Source: JASJAR01 sp039198225
Lineage (GTDB): Bacteria > Pseudomonadota > Alphaproteobacteria > Rhodobacterales > Rhodobacteraceae
Direction: 5' to 3'
DNA length: 64,000 nt
NCBI GenBank assembly: GCA_039198225.1
Contig: JBCCTQ010000015.1
Span: 1 to 64,000 of the forward strand
Shown here: one piece after another, positions 26,865-35,883 of the stretch
Layout of the letters: every line of letters starts with the position of its first letter
Position numbering within the stretch: position 1 is the stretch's first letter
Notes under the pieces: model-generated
Databases searched by the model: none
What the model was told of the DNA's origin: nothing
The model's input: only the letters and a program-made list of their open reading frames with translations
Made by a program: the position numbers and the translations under genes

Positions 26865-27839
26865 ATGCAACAAGCCTTCTACTCACGGCACGGACATGCC
26901 CCAGATGTCATCGAAATTCGCAATGTTGCGCCCCAATCTCTCGACGAGGGCCAAACGCGGGTGAAGATCCTGCGGTCCCCGATCAACCCCTCAGACATCG
27001 CTCAAATCGACGGCGTTTACGGCTTGCAACCCCCTCTGCCTGCCCCGGCAGGTATGGAAGGGATCGGTGAAGTCGTCGAGGTCAAGGGCGCCGGTCATGA
27101 GATTGGCACTTTGGTACTGCTCTCGGATCCTCCGGGCGCATGGGTTACCGAGCGGGTTTTCCCTAGCGAAACCCTCGTTCCTGTCCCGCACGCGGATATC
27201 GATCAGCTGTCCATGCTGACTGTAAATCCCGCAACTGCCTATTTGCTTTTGTCCGAGTATGTAGATCTCAAGCCGGGCGACTGGATCATCCAATCAGCGG
27301 GCAACTCAGCCGTCGGGCGCTACATCACGCAGATGGCCAAAGCCCGTGGTATCAACGTGGCGTCCGTCGTACGCCGCGACAGCGCGATTGCCGATGTCAA
27401 AGAAGCTGGATGCGATGCGGCCTTTGTTGATGGCCCAGATCTTGTCGAACAGGTCTCAAACGCGCTTGAGACGGCCCCCGTTCTGGCCATTGACGCAGTC
27501 GCAGGCGAGGCGTTTGGCCGATTGGCCGCAACACTGGCAAACGGGGGTGTTGCCGTGAGTTACGGTGGAATGTCGGGTGAAGATATCAGCATTCCGGACA
27601 ATCTTATCATCTTCAACAATGTCACCGTGCGGGGCTTCTGGCTGGTAAACTGGCTCACCTCGGCAGGGCCCGAAGAGATGCGACGCGTCTATGGGGAGCT
27701 CACGCTGCTCGTTCTCGAAGGCAAGCTCAACGCACCCATCGACAAGATTTTCACGCTCGACCAGATCAGCGAAGCGCTTGCCTACACAATGGCCGGAAAC
27801 CGCTCCGGCAAGGTTCTTCTCGCGCCCAATGGCGTCTGA
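26865..27839 (+). CDS. Zinc-independent MDR oxidoreductase (enoyl-thioester/quinone reductase-like)
   Basis: A 324-residue medium-chain reductase of the ETR/quinone-oxidoreductase branch. SPINPSDIAQIDGVYG, PAGMEGIGEVVEV, TVNPATAYLLL and QSAGNSAVGRY are characteristic, and the catalytic zinc ligands of alcohol dehydrogenases are missing. Such enzymes reduce activated double bonds with NADPH. With the TetR repressor and the GST 31 bases downstream, it probably belongs to an inducible response to electrophilic compounds; that role is inference. Confidence 0.88.
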   Translation: MQQAFYSRHGHAPDVIEIRNVAPQSLDEGQTRVKILRSPINPSDIAQIDGVYGLQPPLPAPAGMEGIGEVVEVKGAGHEIGTLVLLSDPPGAWVTERVFPSETLVPVPHADIDQLSMLTVNPATAYLLLSEYVDLKPGDWIIQSAGNSAVGRYITQMAKARGINVASVVRRDSAIADVKEAGCDAAFVDGPDLVEQVSNALETAPVLAIDAVAGEAFGRLAATLANGGVAVSYGGMSGEDISIPDNLIIFNNVTVRGFWLVNWLTSAGPEEMRRVYGELTLLVLEGKLNAPIDKIFTLDQISEALAYTMAGNRSGKVLLAPNGV

Positions 27840-27870
27840 TCTCGACGCAGTCCAAAGCAAGGAATACGAT

Positions 27871-28512
27871 ATGACACTGACACTTTTTCACACGCCCGGA
27901 ACCCGTTCTGTCCGCGCACGCTGGTTGATGGAAGAAATGGGTGTGCCCTACGAGTTGAAGACATTGGAATACAACGGCACTTACTTCGCGTCGGAGGAGT
28001 TCCACAGGATTAACCCAATGGGCAAGATCCCGGCGATGTATGATGGTGATACGCTAATCAACGAGTCCGTTGCGATCATGCAATATGTTATGGATCGCTT
28101 CGGGCCGACCGAGTTGTGTGTTCCTTCGGATGACCCCGAATTTGCCACATATCTCCAATGGTTGCACATGGGCGAGAGTGGTGTGTCTGGATACATTGCC
28201 GTCTCATTTGGCCACGCTTCCGGCGAAGACCCTTACCAGGTCACTGAAGCATTTGACACCTATTGCCGACACCAGCTTGAGAAGGCGCTCCGCATGCTGG
28301 AGGCGCGATTTCAGTCGCGAGACTATATCCTCGACCGTGGTTTCAGCGCCGCTGATATCTCGATGGGCTATGCTCTGTTGTTCGCGGCGGTCTGCACCGG
28401 AGCCACGTACTCGCCTATTGTCTCAGAATATCTCGGTCGGTTGATAACACGCCCGGCGATGCGGCGCGCCCTCAGCGATATTCCGGCCGAACAACTCGCC
28501 ATGGTGGCTTGA
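27871..28512 (+). CDS. Glutathione S-transferase family protein
   Basis: A 213-residue GST: a thioredoxin-like N-domain (LTLFHTPGTRSVRARWLMEEMGVPYEL, then MGKIPAM and NESVAIMQY) and an all-helical C-domain with ILDRGFSAADISMGYAL. The frame is open far upstream, but the ATG at 27871 is where homology begins; AAGGAA lies before it. It is cotranscribed with the MDR reductase and probably conjugates or isomerises a related electrophile. Confidence 0.9.
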   Translation: MTLTLFHTPGTRSVRARWLMEEMGVPYELKTLEYNGTYFASEEFHRINPMGKIPAMYDGDTLINESVAIMQYVMDRFGPTELCVPSDDPEFATYLQWLHMGESGVSGYIAVSFGHASGEDPYQVTEAFDTYCRHQLEKALRMLEARFQSRDYILDRGFSAADISMGYALLFAAVCTGATYSPIVSEYLGRLITRPAMRRALSDIPAEQLAMVA

Positions 28513-28622
28513 CGCTGCCGAACAAAGGCTGCCGCGAGCTCCAACTTCGTTAGCGGTAGCCATCTACCTCTCACTTTGTCCGCCGCGCATTAGCGTTGCA
28601 CCCACCAGAAGCGCTAAGGAAG

Positions 28623-29417
28623 TCATCGAGTGAACCGGCGCGCTAGAATTTTCAATTTTCCAAGCAAGTTCCCATCATGAATCGGAAAAGCTCTAAGGCT
28701 ATTTCCCACTTTGTATATATCTCGAAACTCGTTACTCGCGTTAAGTCGCTCCGCGATTCTCTCGAATTGATTTTCATGACCGTGGAAGATCTTTATTGCT
28801 CCGCGTAAGGCTTGCGGCGTAGAGGTTCGAAAATTATAATTTGGGGGGAGCCTATACAGGATTGGCTCGCATTCGAATAGTGCAATTCGCATCCGCCATT
28901 GATCGCCTAGTTCGCCCGGATTAAGCTCCAGTAGATCAACCCAGCGCTTTAGGCACTCCAGACATCTAGAGGAAGAATTGACAAATAGAACCCCAGTATT
29001 GATCTCCGCACAGTCATCGGGAATAGAATCGTAAACATTCAGCTTAGTAAGGTTTTTAGCCTTTCTCTGGTCCTTTATTGGGGCCGTCACTGCCATTAAA
29101 TCATATGACTTAAGAAGGTTCCAGGCCGCCGATAGGCCTCCTGCGACGTAGGTGTCATTGTCTAAAAAAATAAACGGAGATGTCGACGCATTTAGTATAG
29201 CACTTACTTTAAACCTAGGATCGTGCCAATCGGTTTCGCGCGCAGTAACTTCAAGCAGCCGGACGTCTATATGCGGGTCAGAGATCAGGTCTTGACCCAT
29301 CTTATCCGTGTAACAAATTATTCTAGCTTCAGGATGAAATCGACGAACAGACGCGACAGATTGTTGCATTTCCGAAAATGCCTGCCGGTTTCCGTAGGTG
29401 GAATATACAAACCTCAT
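28623..29417 (-). CDS. Glycosyltransferase-like protein (GT-A fold)
   Basis: A 264-residue protein with nucleotide-sugar transferase features: an N-terminal strand-loop (FVYSTYGNRQAFSEMQQSVASVRRFHPEARIICYTD) and a DxD-like motif, Asp86-Asn87-Asp88 in FIFLDNDTYV, which would bind the metal and UDP-sugar. INTGVLFV is also typical of such folds. Its base composition is visibly A/T-richer than both flanks and it has no glycan-gene neighbours, suggesting acquisition by transfer. Acceptor and sugar are unknown. Confidence 0.75.
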   Translation of the reverse strand: MRFVYSTYGNRQAFSEMQQSVASVRRFHPEARIICYTDKMGQDLISDPHIDVRLLEVTARETDWHDPRFKVSAILNASTSPFIFLDNDTYVAGGLSAAWNLLKSYDLMAVTAPIKDQRKAKNLTKLNVYDSIPDDCAEINTGVLFVNSSSRCLECLKRWVDLLELNPGELGDQWRMRIALFECEPILYRLPPNYNFRTSTPQALRGAIKIFHGHENQFERIAERLNASNEFRDIYKVGNSLRAFPIHDGNLLGKLKILARRFTR

Positions 29418-29750
29418 GTCAAGTTTGTTAAGTACAACCGTTTCTTTTGTACACAGGATGGGTGTCGAGACTGTCGCACTTTTAGTTACCTACAGTTTAG
29501 AACAGCGGTTCTGGCCCCATTGAAATCCCACATGTCGGCAACGGAAATACAGAAACTCTTCTTGGAAAAGCAGGAGATTTGGAGCACGACAGCGGCCCGA
29601 TTGGCTTTTGAGTGAGTATTCCTCCTTAGTGCCTCCAGGCCGTTGTACCATAACTATAGTTTCCTCCAAGTCCTCGGGATTTTAGCAATTATCGATCAGC
29701 ATCATGCTTGCACAAGGGATCTGACGAAGAACATCACCTGCACTAGAAAC
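29418..29750. other. A/T-rich non-coding stretch
   Basis: Upstream region of the glycosyltransferase gene. A plus-strand frame ending at 29615 overlaps that gene and shows no recognisable protein; I see no RNA gene or repeat. Together with 28.6-30.3 kb it marks a compositional boundary in the window. Confidence 0.35.
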
Positions 29751-30176
29751 CTATAGGCTGTAGTACGAGCAGGCATCAGGTGACCAAAGACCGTGTTGGC
29801 CCGCCCTACGCAGGCCGATGATGATCACAATGCAGAGTCTGACAGTGATCTCTTTCGACACTGGGATGTCGCCAGGCTTGAAGATAGGCAGACCATTTCG
29901 GAGATTCTGTGGCTTGGAATAGCATCCGAAAAGGCGGTCTAGCAAAGCTTGCACGGCTCGCTTAGCGCATATCTCGTGGACATATCCGCCGGGTCGATTT
30001 TGCCCGCCTGCGATGACCGAGGGATGGACGTCACCGCTACAAAACATGCACCGATACACTAGCTTTTCCCAGCATACCAAACATGGTTGCTGCAAAGTGA
30101 TCTCCCAGAAATGACCGCGATGTTCGGCTGGAGTACCAAGTGAGCTGAACTTCACTTTGTCCGCAAAGCCGACCAT
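29751..30176 (-). CDS. Doubtful Cys-rich small protein
   Basis: A 141-codon frame with no clear ribosome site. It carries a zinc-knuckle-like pattern (CLVCWEKLVYRCMFC then GGYVHEICAKRAVQALLDRLF) that looks non-random, and a hydrophobic patch near the C-terminus. The same frame continues upstream through the antisense of another gene, so openness alone proves little. It could be a decayed remnant in the A/T-rich island. Confidence 0.25.
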   Translation of the reverse strand: MVGFADKVKFSSLGTPAEHRGHFWEITLQQPCLVCWEKLVYRCMFCSGDVHPSVIAGGQNRPGGYVHEICAKRAVQALLDRLFGCYSKPQNLRNGLPIFKPGDIPVSKEITVRLCIVIIIGLRRAGQHGLWSPDACSYYSL

Positions 30177-30340
30177 TAGTATTGCGGCACAATAGCATTC
30201 GGTCTTGAAGCAGATCACGTAGAAATTTGCTGCCACCGGACCGAAAAGCGGCACTAATCTAAATTGACCGCCGGAGTGCAATGCCGCCGCATCAGCGCGC
30301 GCCTGGCTCCGCGTCCAAAGTCCCGCGAACGCGCGTCCCT

Positions 30341-30628
30341 CTAAAGCTCGACCTCGCCGGTTTCGGGATCGGGCTCGGGCATACCGTCGGGGCTCCGGCG
30401 CCGGATTAAGATATCGCCGTTCGGCAGGATCTCCGGCGGGTGGTAGCCGCCCATTGCCCCTAAGTCGTCGCGGAGACCCTGAAGCTCCGGGCCGAGTTCC
30501 TCCAAGAACCCCCGAAGCATCAATTCGAGGCCTTGGCCCAGAAGGTCCATACCCCGTTCGAGATCGGGGTCCTGGGCCCGGGCCGGAAATGCGGCGGTCA
30601 GCGCCAATATCAAACAAAGAACCCGCAT
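30341..30628 (-). CDS. Small periplasmic protein (hypothetical)
   Basis: A 95-residue protein with a signal peptide (MRVLCLILALTAAFPARAQ) followed by a helical segment (ERGMDLLGQGLELMLRGFLEELGPELQGLRDDL) and a conserved-looking tail (YHPPEILPNGDILIRRR). I recall this type from Rhodobacteraceae genomes, where it is often mislabelled as an ATPase; no ATPase motif is present. It follows the EEP-family gene on the same strand after 30 bases. Confidence 0.8.
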   Translation of the reverse strand: MRVLCLILALTAAFPARAQDPDLERGMDLLGQGLELMLRGFLEELGPELQGLRDDLGAMGGYHPPEILPNGDILIRRRSPDGMPEPDPETGEVEL

Positions 30629-30658
30629 ATGACGAGCCTACCACAAAGCCCAGCGATC

Positions 30659-31660
30659 TCAGAGATCGATATCTATGCTCACTGGAAAGTGGTCAGACGC
30701 TGCCAACAGCGCGGCGCGGAGGTTGGTATCGTCGTAGCATTCGGGGTCGTCGAAGGGATGCCAAATACGCCAGGCCCGGGGCGCGGGTGCGAGGTCTTGC
30801 GAGACCATGATGTAATCCAGGAGAACCTCGAGCCAGCGCTTTTGGTCGGCGATGTAAAACCGGGCCGATGTGGGCGCGGCACCAAGCTTTCGCTGGAGCG
30901 CCATGGCCGCATGGGGTTCCACGAGCCTCTCGCGGTCTCCTTCGCCGAGGACGATCTCCACGCCCGACCGGCCAAAGAGCTCTTCATATTCGTCGAGCCC
31001 CGGCCCGTCGTTGAAATCGCCCAAAACCAACATGGGATCGCCCGTATCGAGATGGGCGTCGATCCGGCGCCGGAGCCAGATACACTGGGCGAGTTGTTTC
31101 CGCCGGTTGGCGATAGAAGCGGCGAGGATTTCTTCGCGGCCCTTCGCGCCGTGGGGCGCTTTCGATTTGGCATGGACGCCGATCATCCGAAACGCCTTGC
31201 CGGCGGCGCTCCGGCAGGCCAATTCCAAGGGGGGTTTTGACCAGCGGACTCCGTCGGGGCGGGCGTCAATGTCAAGGTCGATGGAAAACTCCCCGTCAAA
31301 GCGCGGGCCGCCTTCCTCTGTCGGATCGTGGCGCGCCTCCAAGGCGTCCGGGTCGTAAAGCAGGGCAATCTCTTGCTGCGTATCGTTTTCAAAGCCAAGG
31401 AGCGCCTTTCGCGTGCGGAGGCCAAACGTCTCTGCGAACGTCTCGAGGGCCACCCGGGCGGAACGGCGGCGATGGGCATCGGGCGCTTCAATGACCATGA
31501 CGACATCGGCGTCCATTGCGCCCAGAACGTGCGCGACGCCGTCGGCTTGCATCTGGCGGGTGACATTGTAACGCGCCGACCAGGCACCATCGGCCAAAAG
31601 CTGGCCTCGATCGTCGAAGAGGTTGGTGAACCACTCGATATTATAGGTGGCGATCCGCAT
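30659..31660 (-). CDS. Endonuclease/exonuclease/phosphatase family protein
   Basis: A 333-residue EEP-superfamily hydrolase. The N-terminal ATYNIEWF asparagine, VIEAPD, GVHAKSK, LGDFND and C-terminal SDHFPV motifs of the DNase I-like fold are all recognisable, so it should be an active metal-dependent phosphodiesterase or phosphatase. No signal peptide is visible. It starts just upstream of the J-domain gene's stop and is likely cotranscribed with it. Confidence 0.88.
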   Translation of the reverse strand: MRIATYNIEWFTNLFDDRGQLLADGAWSARYNVTRQMQADGVAHVLGAMDADVVMVIEAPDAHRRRSARVALETFAETFGLRTRKALLGFENDTQQEIALLYDPDALEARHDPTEEGGPRFDGEFSIDLDIDARPDGVRWSKPPLELACRSAAGKAFRMIGVHAKSKAPHGAKGREEILAASIANRRKQLAQCIWLRRRIDAHLDTGDPMLVLGDFNDGPGLDEYEELFGRSGVEIVLGEGDRERLVEPHAAMALQRKLGAAPTSARFYIADQKRWLEVLLDYIMVSQDLAPAPRAWRIWHPFDDPECYDDTNLRAALLAASDHFPVSIDIDL

Positions 31661-31665
31661 TGACC

Positions 31666-32352
31666 TCAGGCCGGGGCCCTGCCGGTGTTGATCTCCTCCC
31701 AGGCACGATTGATCGCGATGAGACGCCTTTCGGCAATGCGGATCGCCTCTTCCGGGAGGCCCCGGGCGATCATCCGGTCGGGATGGCTTTCACGGACAAG
31801 CTGGCGCCAAGCCATTCGAGCTTCTTCGACGCTGGCCCCTTGCGGGAGACCCAAAACGTCCCAAGGATCGGGCGGCGCGTCAGGTACGAAACGTGTGCGG
31901 ATCGCGCGGAACTGGCGCTCTCCAATGCCGAAAATCTCCGCCACTTCATGGAGAAAATCATCTTCCTTGGGGTGATATTCGCCGTCGGCCAGGGCCACGT
32001 AGAAAAGCCCTTCGATGAGATCGACAAGCGCCTCAGCGCCTGCGCCAAACATGCCCGCAATTCTATGGGCATAGGCCGGATAGCCCGCCACATCCTTCCG
32101 GGCCAGATCAAACACCCGGGCCGCATTGGCTTCCTCATGGCGGGGAATGTGGAAAACCTCCCGAAACGCAGTGACCTCGTCCCGGGTGACATGGCCATCG
32201 GCCTTGGCCATTTTCGCTCCAAGCGCAATGACCGCAATCGTGAACGCCACCGAGCGCTCCGGTGGTGTGCGGAGACGGTCGAACACGTCTGCGAGGCTCT
32301 CGCCTTGGGCCAGAGCAGCTAGCGCGTCAGCAATGCGGGACCAAATCGACAT
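31666..32352 (-). CDS. DjlA-like TerB/J-domain protein
   Basis: A 228-residue protein with an N-terminal TerB-like helical domain (TIAVIALGAKMAKADGHVTRDEVTAFREVF, repeated in LADGEYHPKEDDFLHEV) and a C-terminal J domain (DPWDVLGLPQGASVEEARMAWRQLVRESHPDRM) with the HPD tripeptide that stimulates DnaK ATPase. Unlike E. coli DjlA it lacks an N-terminal membrane segment. The ATG at 32352 is favoured over an in-frame start 20 codons upstream, as homology starts at MSIWSRI. Confidence 0.9.
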   Translation of the reverse strand: MSIWSRIADALAALAQGESLADVFDRLRTPPERSVAFTIAVIALGAKMAKADGHVTRDEVTAFREVFHIPRHEEANAARVFDLARKDVAGYPAYAHRIAGMFGAGAEALVDLIEGLFYVALADGEYHPKEDDFLHEVAEIFGIGERQFRAIRTRFVPDAPPDPWDVLGLPQGASVEEARMAWRQLVRESHPDRMIARGLPEEAIRIAERRLIAINRAWEEINTGRAPA

Positions 32353-32544
32353 GGACGCGATGCTATCCCGGGCGAGCGGGAACGTCACGGGTACACCAAG
32401 CGGGCGCACCAAACCCGGCCGAACGGCCTTGCGTATTTTGGAAGAGATGAAGCGGTCTTAGAAAGAGGCTCTTCATCCTGGGAAAAATACTCCCGCCGGA
32501 GGCATCAGACCAGCCTCCCTTCGTCGCCATCGCCTTTGCATGGC

Positions 32545-33180
32545 TCACGACGGCAGGCGTTTTGGCCCGTTTGGAGTGCTCAAGACTGCGCCGAGCGCTC
32601 TTGGGCCCGCTTTCGCTTGGACCCGAGGATCATCTGGCAGTGGGAGATCGGCGACCGCAGGGTGGATGATTTCCAACCGTTCGAGCCGCACACCCAGGTC
32701 AGGAAGACGCGGGGCCGGATGGGCGCTCTCCCAAGTGAGATAGGCCGGGGCCACATCGTCGAGGGGCAGGCGGCCGGTTTCAGGCACCGCCATCCGCCAG
32801 CGGAAATCCCCTCGCTGAAGCGAAAGAGGGGTCCCAGTGCCGGGCAGAGCCCGTGATAGATCGGCCTCGAAAGTGTCACTCCGGACCGCCCAATGGGTGA
32901 AACGCGCGGCGCTCAATGGCCCAGTCTGGCCCCCACGCGGGATCGCGTCCTTTGCCCCGTCAAGATTGTACCACCGTATGCGGCCGGGCGGCGGGGCATC
33001 GGGGTCGATGGCGATGACTTCAAGGTAGAGTTCGGGCCCGAGAGAGAGGAGCCGGTTATGGGTGCCGAACGCATCGTGCCGGCCTCCGGGCGCCAGCGGC
33101 AGGCCCAGTAACGTTTCAATCTCGCGCGTGCCCTCTTCGAGATTGGCGGCGGTAATTACCAGATGGTCGAGAACGATCAT
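32545..33180 (-). CDS. VOC superfamily protein (glyoxalase-like domain)
   Basis: A 211-residue protein beginning with a VOC module (LDHLVITAANLEEGTREIETLLGLPLAPGGRHDAFGTHNRLLSLG...YLEVIAI), of the long glyoxalase-like type. Its start overlaps the methylmalonyl-CoA mutase stop (ATGA), so translation is coupled. The position invites a guess of methylmalonyl-CoA epimerase, but length and motifs do not fit that 130-150-residue enzyme. Function unassigned. Confidence 0.85.
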   Translation of the reverse strand: MIVLDHLVITAANLEEGTREIETLLGLPLAPGGRHDAFGTHNRLLSLGPELYLEVIAIDPDAPPPGRIRWYNLDGAKDAIPRGGQTGPLSAARFTHWAVRSDTFEADLSRALPGTGTPLSLQRGDFRWRMAVPETGRLPLDDVAPAYLTWESAHPAPRLPDLGVRLERLEIIHPAVADLPLPDDPRVQAKAGPRALGAVLSTPNGPKRLPS

Positions 33181-35297
33181 GCCGCCCGGGCGGCGCGAAT
33201 GAGATCAAGAATGTCCGACGCCGCTTTTGGGATGTTCGTGCCCGGCCCGAAGATCGCTTTCACACCCGAGGTCATCAAAAACTCGTAATCCTGCTGGGGG
33301 ATCACGCCCCCGCAGATCACGATGATATCGTCTGCCTCTTTGGCTTTGAGGGCCTCAACGAGCTTGGGTGCGAGGGTCTTATGCCCGGCCGCCTGGGACG
33401 AGATCCCCACCACATGGACATCATTGTCGATTGCGTCCTGGGCCGCTTCGTCCGGCGTTTGAAACAGGGGGCCCACATCGACATCAAAGCCAATGTCAGC
33501 AAAGGCCGTGGCGATGACTTTCGCGCCCCGGTCATGGCCGTCCTGGCCCATCTTGACCACAAGCATCCGGGGCCGGCGGCCCTCCTCTTCAGCGAAACCG
33601 TCCACAGCTTTCTGGATCTCCGCGAAGTCCTCATCTTCCTCGTAGGCCGCGCCGTAAACCCCTGAAAGGGTCTTCACTTCCGCCCGGTGGCGGCCGAACT
33701 CGTTTTCCATCGCCATGGATATCTCTCCCACGCTGGCCCGGGCACGGGCGGCGGCCACCGCAGCGTCCAAAAGGTTGCCGCCTTCCCTGGCCCGGCGCGC
33801 AACCTCGGCCAATGCCGCTTCACAGGCTGTCCCGTCCCGTTCGGCCCGGATCTTTTCGAGCCGGGTGATCTGGGAAGCCCGGACCTTTTCATTGTCGATA
33901 TCGAGAATGTCGATCGGGTCTTCCTTGTCCTTTCGGTATTTATTGACGCCCACGATCACTTCTTCGCCCCGGTCGATCATCGCCTGGCGGCGGGCGGCAG
34001 TCTCTTCGATGCGGAGCTTCGGCATGCCCGAGGCAACCGCTTTGGTCATGCCGCCTAGGCTTTCGACTTCTTCCATCAGCGCCCAAGCCTTTTCGGCAAG
34101 TTCCGCCGTGAGGCTTTCGACATAGTAAGAGCCCGCCAACGGGTCGACCACATTGGTCACACCGGTTTCTTCTTGGAGAATAAGCTGAGTGTTGCGCGCG
34201 ATACGGGCAGCAAATTCCGTTGGGAGGGCCATCGCCTCATCAAGCGCGTTCGTATGAAGCGACTGGGTGCCCCCCAAAACCGCCGACATCGCCTCATAGG
34301 CGGTGCGAACCACGTTATTGTAAGGATCCTGCTCCTGGAGGCTCACGCCTGAGGTCTGACAATGGGTGCGGAGCATCTTCGAGCGGGGATTTTGCGGCTC
34401 GAACTCGTCCATAATCCGCGACCAAAGAAGCCGTGCCGCGCGCAATTTGGCCGCCTCCATGAAGAAATTCATCCCAATGGCGAAGAAAAACGACAGCCGT
34501 GGGGCGAATTTATCCACATCCATGCCCCGAGCGATGGCGGCGCGGACATATTCGCGGCCATCGGCGAGCGTGAAGGCAAGCTCTTGAACCAGGTTCGCCC
34601 CCGCTTCCTGCATATGGTAGCCCGAAATCGAGATCGAGTTGAACTTCGGCATGTAATCAGCTGTATATTCAATGATATCTCCAACCAGCCGCATGGAAGG
34701 TTCAGGCGGATAGATATAGGTGTTACGCACCATAAACTCTTTCAGAATGTCGTTTTGGATGGTGCCCGAAAGTGCGGCTCGATCGACCCCCTGCTCTTCG
34801 CCGGCAACGATGAAATTCGCCAGCACCGGGATTACCGCGCCGTTCATCGTCATCGAGACGCTGATGTCGCCTAAAGGTATGCCGTCAAAGAGGATTTTCA
34901 TGTCTTCGACGCTGTCGATGGCCACGCCGGCCTTGCCAACATCACCGTCGACCCGGGGATGGTCGCTGTCATAGCCGCGATGGGTGGCGAGATCGAACGC
35001 AACCGAAACACCCTGCTGCCCGGCCGCCAGAGCCTTGCGATAAAAGGCGTTTGACTCTTCGGCCGTTGAAAACCCGGCATATTGGCGGATCGTCCACGGC
35101 CGGCCCGCATACATTGTGGCTTTGACGCCCCGGGTGAACGGTGCCTCGCCAGGTACGCCGCCCAGATGATCAAGGCCGTCGAGATCGGCTTCGGTGTAAA
35201 GCGGTCTGACCTCGATCCCTTCCAGCGTCTCCCAATCGAGGCTCGTCAGCGGCCTGCCCCGAAGTTCCTTTTCCGCAAGGGCTTTCCAGTCCTTCAT
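33177..35297 (-). CDS. scpA: Methylmalonyl-CoA mutase
   Basis: A 706-residue B12-dependent mutase converting (R)-methylmalonyl-CoA to succinyl-CoA. The TIM-barrel domain shows RPWTIRQYAGFSTAEESN, the substrate-specificity segment of methylmalonyl-CoA mutases rather than isobutyryl- or ethylmalonyl-CoA mutases. The C-terminal cobalamin domain has DGHDRGAKVIA (cobalt-ligating His) and VVGISSQAAGH. It is the single-polypeptide form. It works with PccA and PccB encoded nearby to feed propionyl-CoA into the TCA cycle. The next gene overlaps its stop. Confidence 0.97.
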   Translation of the reverse strand: MKDWKALAEKELRGRPLTSLDWETLEGIEVRPLYTEADLDGLDHLGGVPGEAPFTRGVKATMYAGRPWTIRQYAGFSTAEESNAFYRKALAAGQQGVSVAFDLATHRGYDSDHPRVDGDVGKAGVAIDSVEDMKILFDGIPLGDISVSMTMNGAVIPVLANFIVAGEEQGVDRAALSGTIQNDILKEFMVRNTYIYPPEPSMRLVGDIIEYTADYMPKFNSISISGYHMQEAGANLVQELAFTLADGREYVRAAIARGMDVDKFAPRLSFFFAIGMNFFMEAAKLRAARLLWSRIMDEFEPQNPRSKMLRTHCQTSGVSLQEQDPYNNVVRTAYEAMSAVLGGTQSLHTNALDEAMALPTEFAARIARNTQLILQEETGVTNVVDPLAGSYYVESLTAELAEKAWALMEEVESLGGMTKAVASGMPKLRIEETAARRQAMIDRGEEVIVGVNKYRKDKEDPIDILDIDNEKVRASQITRLEKIRAERDGTACEAALAEVARRAREGGNLLDAAVAAARARASVGEISMAMENEFGRHRAEVKTLSGVYGAAYEEDEDFAEIQKAVDGFAEEEGRRPRMLVVKMGQDGHDRGAKVIATAFADIGFDVDVGPLFQTPDEAAQDAIDNDVHVVGISSQAAGHKTLAPKLVEALKAKEADDIIVICGGVIPQQDYEFLMTSGVKAIFGPGTNIPKAASDILDLIRAARAA

Positions 35298-35395
35298 AGC
35301 ACACCCCTCGTCATTTCAATCCTCCGTCAACGCGGCCAATGGGCCTCTTCGCACGGACCTTTGGGCGACCTATATAACCATTTGAAGGAGTTATC

Positions 35396-35879
35396 ATGAC
35401 CCGTTTGATCGTCGCATCTTTTCTCGCGTCCCTCTTGGGCGCGGGCATCCCGGGCCCCGGCCACGGGGCTGACGGTATTTCAGAGGACGCCTCCGCGCTT
35501 GAGCGCTGGCAGGCTGACCCCACGATGGTTTTTTCCGCGTCTGAGGTAAAGATTGAGGACTTCAAGTGGGAGGCGCGGCCAATTGTGGTCTTCGCCAATA
35601 CCGACGCCAACCCTCTCTTCCAGCAGCAATTGGAGCTTTTGGAGGCCCAGATCGACGACTTGGTCGAGCGGGACGTGGTTTTAATTCACCGATACCGACC
35701 CAGAGGGCGCGTCCGAGCTCCGCCGCAGCCTGCGCCCCCGGGGCTTTATGCTGACGCTCATCGGCAAGGACGGCACCGTGAAACTCCGCAAACCCCGAGC
35801 CTGGGACGTGCGGGAATTGTCGCGCTCGATTGACAAAATGCCCCTTCGGCAAGACGAAATCCGCCGCGGCGGGCGGTAG
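35396..35879 (+). pseudogene. DUF4174 protein gene with a frameshift
   Basis: The first frame encodes a signal peptide (MTRLIVASFLASLLGAGIPG) and the start of a DUF4174 domain (RPIVVFANTDANPLFQQQLELLEAQIDDLVERDVVLI). At about 35687 homology jumps by one base: dropping the C at 35687 gives TDTDPEGASELRRSLRPRG...LTLIGKDGTVKLRKP and the family's closing SIDKMPLRQDEIR, stopping at 35877-35879. The unbroken zero frame instead ends at 35833 with unrelated residues. The restored protein would be about 160 residues, the usual family size. The cause may be a sequencing error or a recent mutation; no slippery site is obvious. Confidence 0.85.
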
Positions 35880-35883
35880 ATCG

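Noticed and set aside
26865..27839. MDR reductase taken as AcuI of a DMSP/acrylate operon beside a TetR regulator
   Set aside because: Sequence landmarks match the enoyl-thioester reductase branch, not AcuI, and no DMSP lyase is adjacent.
29223..29615. Plus-strand 130-codon frame overlapping the glycosyltransferase start
   Set aside because: No ribosome site or recognisable motif; most of it is antisense to a supported gene or lies in poorly coding A/T-rich sequence.
32545..33180. VOC protein overlapping methylmalonyl-CoA mutase taken as methylmalonyl-CoA epimerase
   Set aside because: Position is tempting, but it is 211 residues of the long glyoxalase-like type without the epimerase's motifs; the epimerase gene is probably elsewhere.
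35396..35833. Programmed +1 frameshift in the DUF4174 gene
   Set aside because: There is no slippery motif or nearby stop in the zero frame to drive shifting; a mutation or base error is simpler.
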